DNA of 34,414 nt from NCBI GenBank assembly GCA_018335035.1, contig JAGXKT010000025.1:1-34414 (forward strand), given 5' to 3'. The notes beneath the pieces were generated by a model. The model made no database searches and was not told where the DNA came from. It saw only the letters and a program-made list of their open reading frames with translations. The stretch comes from Phycisphaerae bacterium (GTDB lineage: Bacteria > Planctomycetota > Phycisphaerae > SM23-33). Numbering within the stretch: position 1 is the first letter of the stretch; each line of letters starts with the position of its first letter. Shown here in pieces: positions 31,245-34,414 of the stretch. The position numbers were made by a program, and so were the translations under genes.

Positions 31245-34134
31245 CGGAAGCGTAGGCCTTGAGCTCGTCCAGCAGGCGGTCGACCTCGCCGGAAAGCTGC
31301 TCGACGAGCTCCTTAACCCCCTCCGTCTCGCCGTCGCGGGCGGCGCGTTCGGTGTTCAAGGCCGCCTCAAACACGTACTTGGCGGACAGGTTGCCCGAGG
31401 CGCCCTTGATCGAATGGGCGGCCTCGGTCACACCCGCCGTGTCACCGGAGGCGATCGCCTCGTTCATCCGTTCGATCAACTCCGGCGCCTCGCCGCTGAA
31501 CAACTCGATCAACTCACAGAGCAGTTCTTCGTCGCCGCCGACGCGTTGCATTGCCGCGGCAGGATCGAACGCCGGGCCTTTCGGTTCGTCTGAGTGGGAT
31601 GTTTCGGGCATGCTCTTGCCTTTTCTTTCGGCGTTTCGGGATGGTTTTCGCCCGCTGGCGGCGTCCTCGTGCCCGTCGCCGGTTGTATCGTGCTCGGCGC
31701 GGGGAACGTCGTTCAACACTTTCTGCAAGGCGTTCAGGCGGATCGGCTTGCTCAGGTAATCGTCCATGCCTGCATCGAGGCATCGCTCGCGGTCGCCCTT
31801 CATGGCATGCGCCGTCAGCGCGATGACGTAGGCACGCGGACGGCTGGCGTCGGACGCCTCGCGACGCCGAATCTCTGCAACCGCCTCGAACCCGTCCATC
31901 TCCGGCATCTGGAGGTCCATCAGAACGGCGTCGAAGGGTTCGCCCTCGAGCTGGTTGACGGCCTGGCGACCGTCTTCCGTCAGGACGGCCTCGTGCCCCA
32001 GGCGCTGGAGCATGCGCTCGGCAAGCTTACGGTTGACGGCGTTGTCTTCGGCCAGGAGGATCCGCAACGACCGCCCGTCGCCTTCGACGGCAACCTCGCC
32101 CTCCGTCTGCTCGTTGCCTCTGTGCTTGCGGTCGAGGGCGTTTTGAATCGCGTCCATCAACGCCGACTGGCGAATCGGCTTGAACAGGTACTGGGCGATG
32201 CCCAAGTCCTTGCAGCGCCTTACGTCGTGGCGGCGCGCCGCCGAGGAGAGCATCAGAATCGCCGCGTCGGACACCAGCCCGGACTCCTGTCGAATGCGCT
32301 CGGCCAATTCGAAGCCGTCCATCTTCGGCATGTTCACGTCGGAGATGACCAGGCCGAAGGGCCGCCCCTCCTTGGCGCCGGTGCGAAGGACGTCCATCGC
32401 CTCCGGTCCGCTGGAGGCCACCGACACGCCAATGCCCCAGTGCTCGAGAATCCCGCCGATCACGCGGCGGTTCGTGCCGTTGTCGTCCACGGCCAGCACG
32501 CGCAGCCCGTCGAGATCCGCCTGCGGGCGAGTCGGCGTGCTTGTCCCTTCCTCCTGCCGCTCGAACTCGGCCGTGAAGGCAAACGTACTGCCTTCGCCGG
32601 GCGTGCTGGTTACCGAGATGTCGCCGTTCATCAGGCCCACCAGCTTGGAGCAGATCGCCAGCCCCAGGCCCGTGCCACCGTATTGACGCGTGGTGGACTT
32701 GTCGGCCTGCTCAAAGGCCTCAAACACCCGCGCCTGCTGTTCGTCGCTCATGCCGATGCCCGTGTCGCGGACGGAGAACTTCAACGTGGCCTTGCGTTCG
32801 TTCGCCGCCTCGGGTTCCACGCGGACGACGATCTCGCCGCTGTCGGTGAACTTGATCGCGTTGCTGACAAGGTTGATCAGCACCTGCCGGAGTCGGTCGG
32901 AGTCGCCGACAAGCCCCTCCGGCGTATCCGGGAAGATGTCGCAGATCAGCTCCAACCCCTTCTCGTCAGCGCGAATGCCCAGCGCCGCCAAGGCGTCGCC
33001 GAAACTCTGACGCAACGAGAATGGCTCGGACTGCAGTTCCATCTTTCCCGCCTCGATCTTCGAGAAATCCAGAACGTCGTTGATCACACGAAGCAACGCG
33101 TCGGCTGATTGCTTCGCCATCGTCAGGTACTCGCGCTGCTCTTCAGTCAGCTTGGTATCCAGCGCCAACTCCGTCATGCCCATCACGCCGTTCATCGGCG
33201 TGCGGATCTCGTGAGACATGTTGGCGAGGAACTCGCTCTTGGCCTTCGTCGCCTGCTCGGCCTGCTCCTTCGCCTGACGGTACTGCTCCTCGGCCAGCTT
33301 TCGCTGGGCGACCTCGTTTTCCAACTGCTTGTTGCTGCGCTGGAGGTCGGCGGTGCGCTGCTGCACGGCCGTCCGCATCTGGTCGTATGCCCCCGCCAAC
33401 TCGCCGATTTCGTCCGACTGGCGCAAATCCAGCTCGAACGAGTAGTCCCCCTCGCTGATGCGCCCGGCCGCCTTTCGCAACATGGCCAGCCGCCGCGTCC
33501 AAAGCGAGACCACCAGAAACACGACGGTCCCGGAGACCAAGCCGGCGGCCAGCAGAAACGTGGCGACCATCGCGGCCTGTTCTCGCTGGGCCTCATGCAA
33601 GACGGCACGACTCAAGCCGACTTCAACATGCCCAAGTGCGCGGGATGCCGCCACGTTCGGCTCTACCAGAGGCGCTGCATCGTCCAGCTCTCCGATCTCG
33701 CCTTCCATGTCCAGAGGCGTCGCGGTGTCGAACGACCCCGGATAAGCCCAGTCTCCCCCGTCGCTCGCGCTGAGCGTCACGTGGCTCCGGCCGATCAGTG
33801 GATCTTCCGAGCCGGGCCCGTTGCTGACCTCGCAATCGCCGACGAGCTTGCCTTCGGCATCGTACACGTGAACGAAGACGACGCTCGACTCGCGACTGAA
33901 GCGCTCCGCCAGGCGATCCAACTCCCCCTCGTCGCCCACCGCCAACGGAAGCTCGCACGCACGCGCCAAACTTCGCGCCAGTGTGTCCGCATCGTCCTGC
34001 TTCTCGGCGACCGTGAACCGGTCGACGTGCCAGATCAGCGCGCCCGCCGTGCCCATCAGCGTCACGAAAATCACGCAGATCACAAATGCGATCGCCTTGA
34101 AGCGCAAGCTGCGCCCGCGAATCCTATTCCACAT
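31225..34134 (-). CDS. hybrid histidine kinase with two receiver domains and HPt
   Basis: 969 residues from the ATG at 34134 (GGAGGG 8 bases upstream), a BarA-like multistep kinase. Order: TM1 (about 14-36), periplasmic sensor (37-185), TM2 (190-211), HAMP (212-262), a short coiled coil, and HisKA with SHEIRTP (phospho-His H308). The HATPase part has N-box [15 protein letters not shown] and GGTGLGL. Receiver 1 has phospho-Asp D599 in [12 protein letters not shown], receiver 2 has D740 in [11 protein letters not shown], and the C-terminal HPt domain has H907 in [11 protein letters not shown] complete His-Asp-His relay is therefore in one protein, with the final receiver on another protein not seen here. 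The periplasmic domain has no motif I recognise. It is convergent with the dehydrogenase gene. Confidence 0.95.
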   Translation of the reverse strand: MWNRIRGRSLRFKAIAFVICVIFVTLMGTAGALIWHVDRFTVAEKQDDADTLARSLARACELPLAVGDEGELDRLAERFSRESSVVFVHVYDAEGKLVGDCEVSNGPGSEDPLIGRSHVTLSASDGGDWAYPGSFDTATPLDMEGEIGELDDAAPLVEPNVAASRALGHVEVGLSRAVLHEAQREQAAMVATFLLAAGLVSGTVVFLVVSLWTRRLAMLRKAAGRISEGDYSFELDLRQSDEIGELAGAYDQMRTAVQQRTADLQRSNKQLENEVAQRKLAEEQYRQAKEQAEQATKAKSEFLANMSHEIRTPMNGVMGMTELALDTKLTEEQREYLTMAKQSADALLRVINDVLDFSKIEAGKMELQSEPFSLRQSFGDALAALGIRADEKGLELICDIFPDTPEGLVGDSDRLRQVLINLVSNAIKFTDSGEIVVRVEPEAANERKATLKFSVRDTGIGMSDEQQARVFEAFEQADKSTTRQYGGTGLGLAICSKLVGLMNGDISVTSTPGEGSTFAFTAEFERQEEGTSTPTRPQADLDGLRVLAVDDNGTNRRVIGGILEHWGIGVSVASSGPEAMDVLRTGAKEGRPFGLVISDVNMPKMDGFELAERIRQESGLVSDAAILMLSSAARRHDVRRCKDLGIAQYLFKPIRQSALMDAIQNALDRKHRGNEQTEGEVAVEGDGRSLRILLAEDNAVNRKLAERMLQRLGHEAVLTEDGRQAVNQLEGEPFDAVLMDLQMPEMDGFEAVAEIRRREASDASRPRAYVIALTAHAMKGDRERCLDAGMDDYLSKPIRLNALQKVLNDVPRAEHDTTGDGHEDAASGRKPSRNAERKGKSMPETSHSDEPKGPAFDPAAAMQRVGGDEELLCELIELFSGEAPELIERMNEAIASGDTAGVTEAAHSIKGASGNLSAKYVFEAALNTERAARDGETEGVKELVEQLSGEVDRLLDELKAYASEHSAAG

Positions 34135-34152
34135 GTCTCGACCCTCCGGCAC

Positions 34153-34414
34153 GCGCTGTGGTCGCTACCATCCTTTGCGCAAGAGCCCGTTCGGTTGGCA
34201 CATGGCCGCATTCGCGAACGGCATTTGCGACCATCCTGCAACCGCGGGGTTCACGCCCGTCCGTTCTGACGGCGCGCCATCGCACGTCAGTCCGACACGT
34301 CCGCCTCCGTAGCCATCAGACGTGTTATCGACTCCATTGCCGACGGCCTTTCATAAGATTTGACTTCCCCTGCGGTAAGATGCCGATCCGACGCCTCCCC
34401 TATCGGCCGCGCGG
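34153..34414. other. upstream region of the hybrid kinase, no gene supported
   Basis: About 260 bp with lower coding character. No frame has a ribosome binding site or family motif, and no convincing -35/-10 pair was found on either strand, although TAAGAT hexamers occur at two places near 34352 and 34375. The kinase promoter and the start of a gene beyond the window may lie here. Confidence 0.5.

Noticed and set aside
34346-34380. Promoter from TTGACT followed by TAAGAT near the right end
   Set aside because: Spacing is only 10 nt, too short for a sigma-70 promoter.

Overview
The window looks like chromosome from a GC-rich (mid-60s %, by eye) Gram-negative member of the PVC group, most likely a planctomycete of Phycisphaerae type. 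Evidence: an intact outer-membrane/lipid A cluster (bamA, skp/ompH, lpxD, an lpxC-fabZ fusion, lpxA) shows an LPS-type outer membrane. The sigma-70 protein carries a long non-sigma N-terminal half, and one secreted protein has a planctomycete-style haem-like CHG motif. The taxon is an inference; no rRNA gene is present to settle it. No phage, integrase, transposase, CRISPR array or toxin-antitoxin locus was seen. Most of the window reads as core chromosome.

Layout. 1-3513 (+): tail of an unidentified gene, an asparagine-synthetase-like protein with an apparently dead glutaminase site, an AhpD-like CxxC protein behind a strong promoter with a palindromic operator-like element, and a RhlE-type DEAD-box helicase. 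8708-3606 (-): an unusual sigma factor, an HExxH membrane protease 2 bp downstream, a PEBP/YbhB protein, a GH130 glycoside phosphorylase and an MgtC/SapB membrane protein. 13656-8862 (-): tRNA-Cys, then three cell-envelope genes of unknown function (a secreted CX4CH protein, a single-TM protein and an 898-residue helical lipoprotein), closed by a strong rho-independent terminator. 13746-14975 (+): truD.

23037-15025 (-): an eight-kilobase envelope operon, bamA-skp-lpxD-lpxC/fabZ-lpxA paralog-lpxA-gfo/idh, with tight or overlapping junctions and a consensus promoter. It covers outer-membrane protein assembly, periplasmic chaperoning and the first steps of lipid A synthesis. Two points stand out. 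There are two tandem LpxA-family proteins, of which only one keeps the catalytic His. The last gene is a Gfo/Idh dehydrogenase of the kind that, as GnnA, makes the 3-amino sugar for amide-linked lipid A.

23243-34134: a second Gfo/Idh dehydrogenase (+) convergent with an MscS channel (-), ribonuclease Y (+) behind a promoter and a roughly 515-nt structured non-coding leader, a CstA-family peptide/pyruvate transporter (-), a glycerate/hydroxypyruvate dehydrogenase (+), and a BarA-like hybrid histidine kinase with two receivers and an HPt domain (-). The intergenic regions hold two dispersed families: AGGTCGR heptamer arrays that begin at stop codons, and a GC-rich palindromic element of about 52 nt, seen twice. 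From 34153 to the end I see no supported gene.

No single locus is obviously a new defence or metabolic system. The best candidates for undescribed biology are the LpxA pair with the Gfo/Idh enzyme, the sigma factor and its coupled protease, the three-gene CX4CH/lipoprotein unit, the long rny leader and the stop-codon heptamer repeats.
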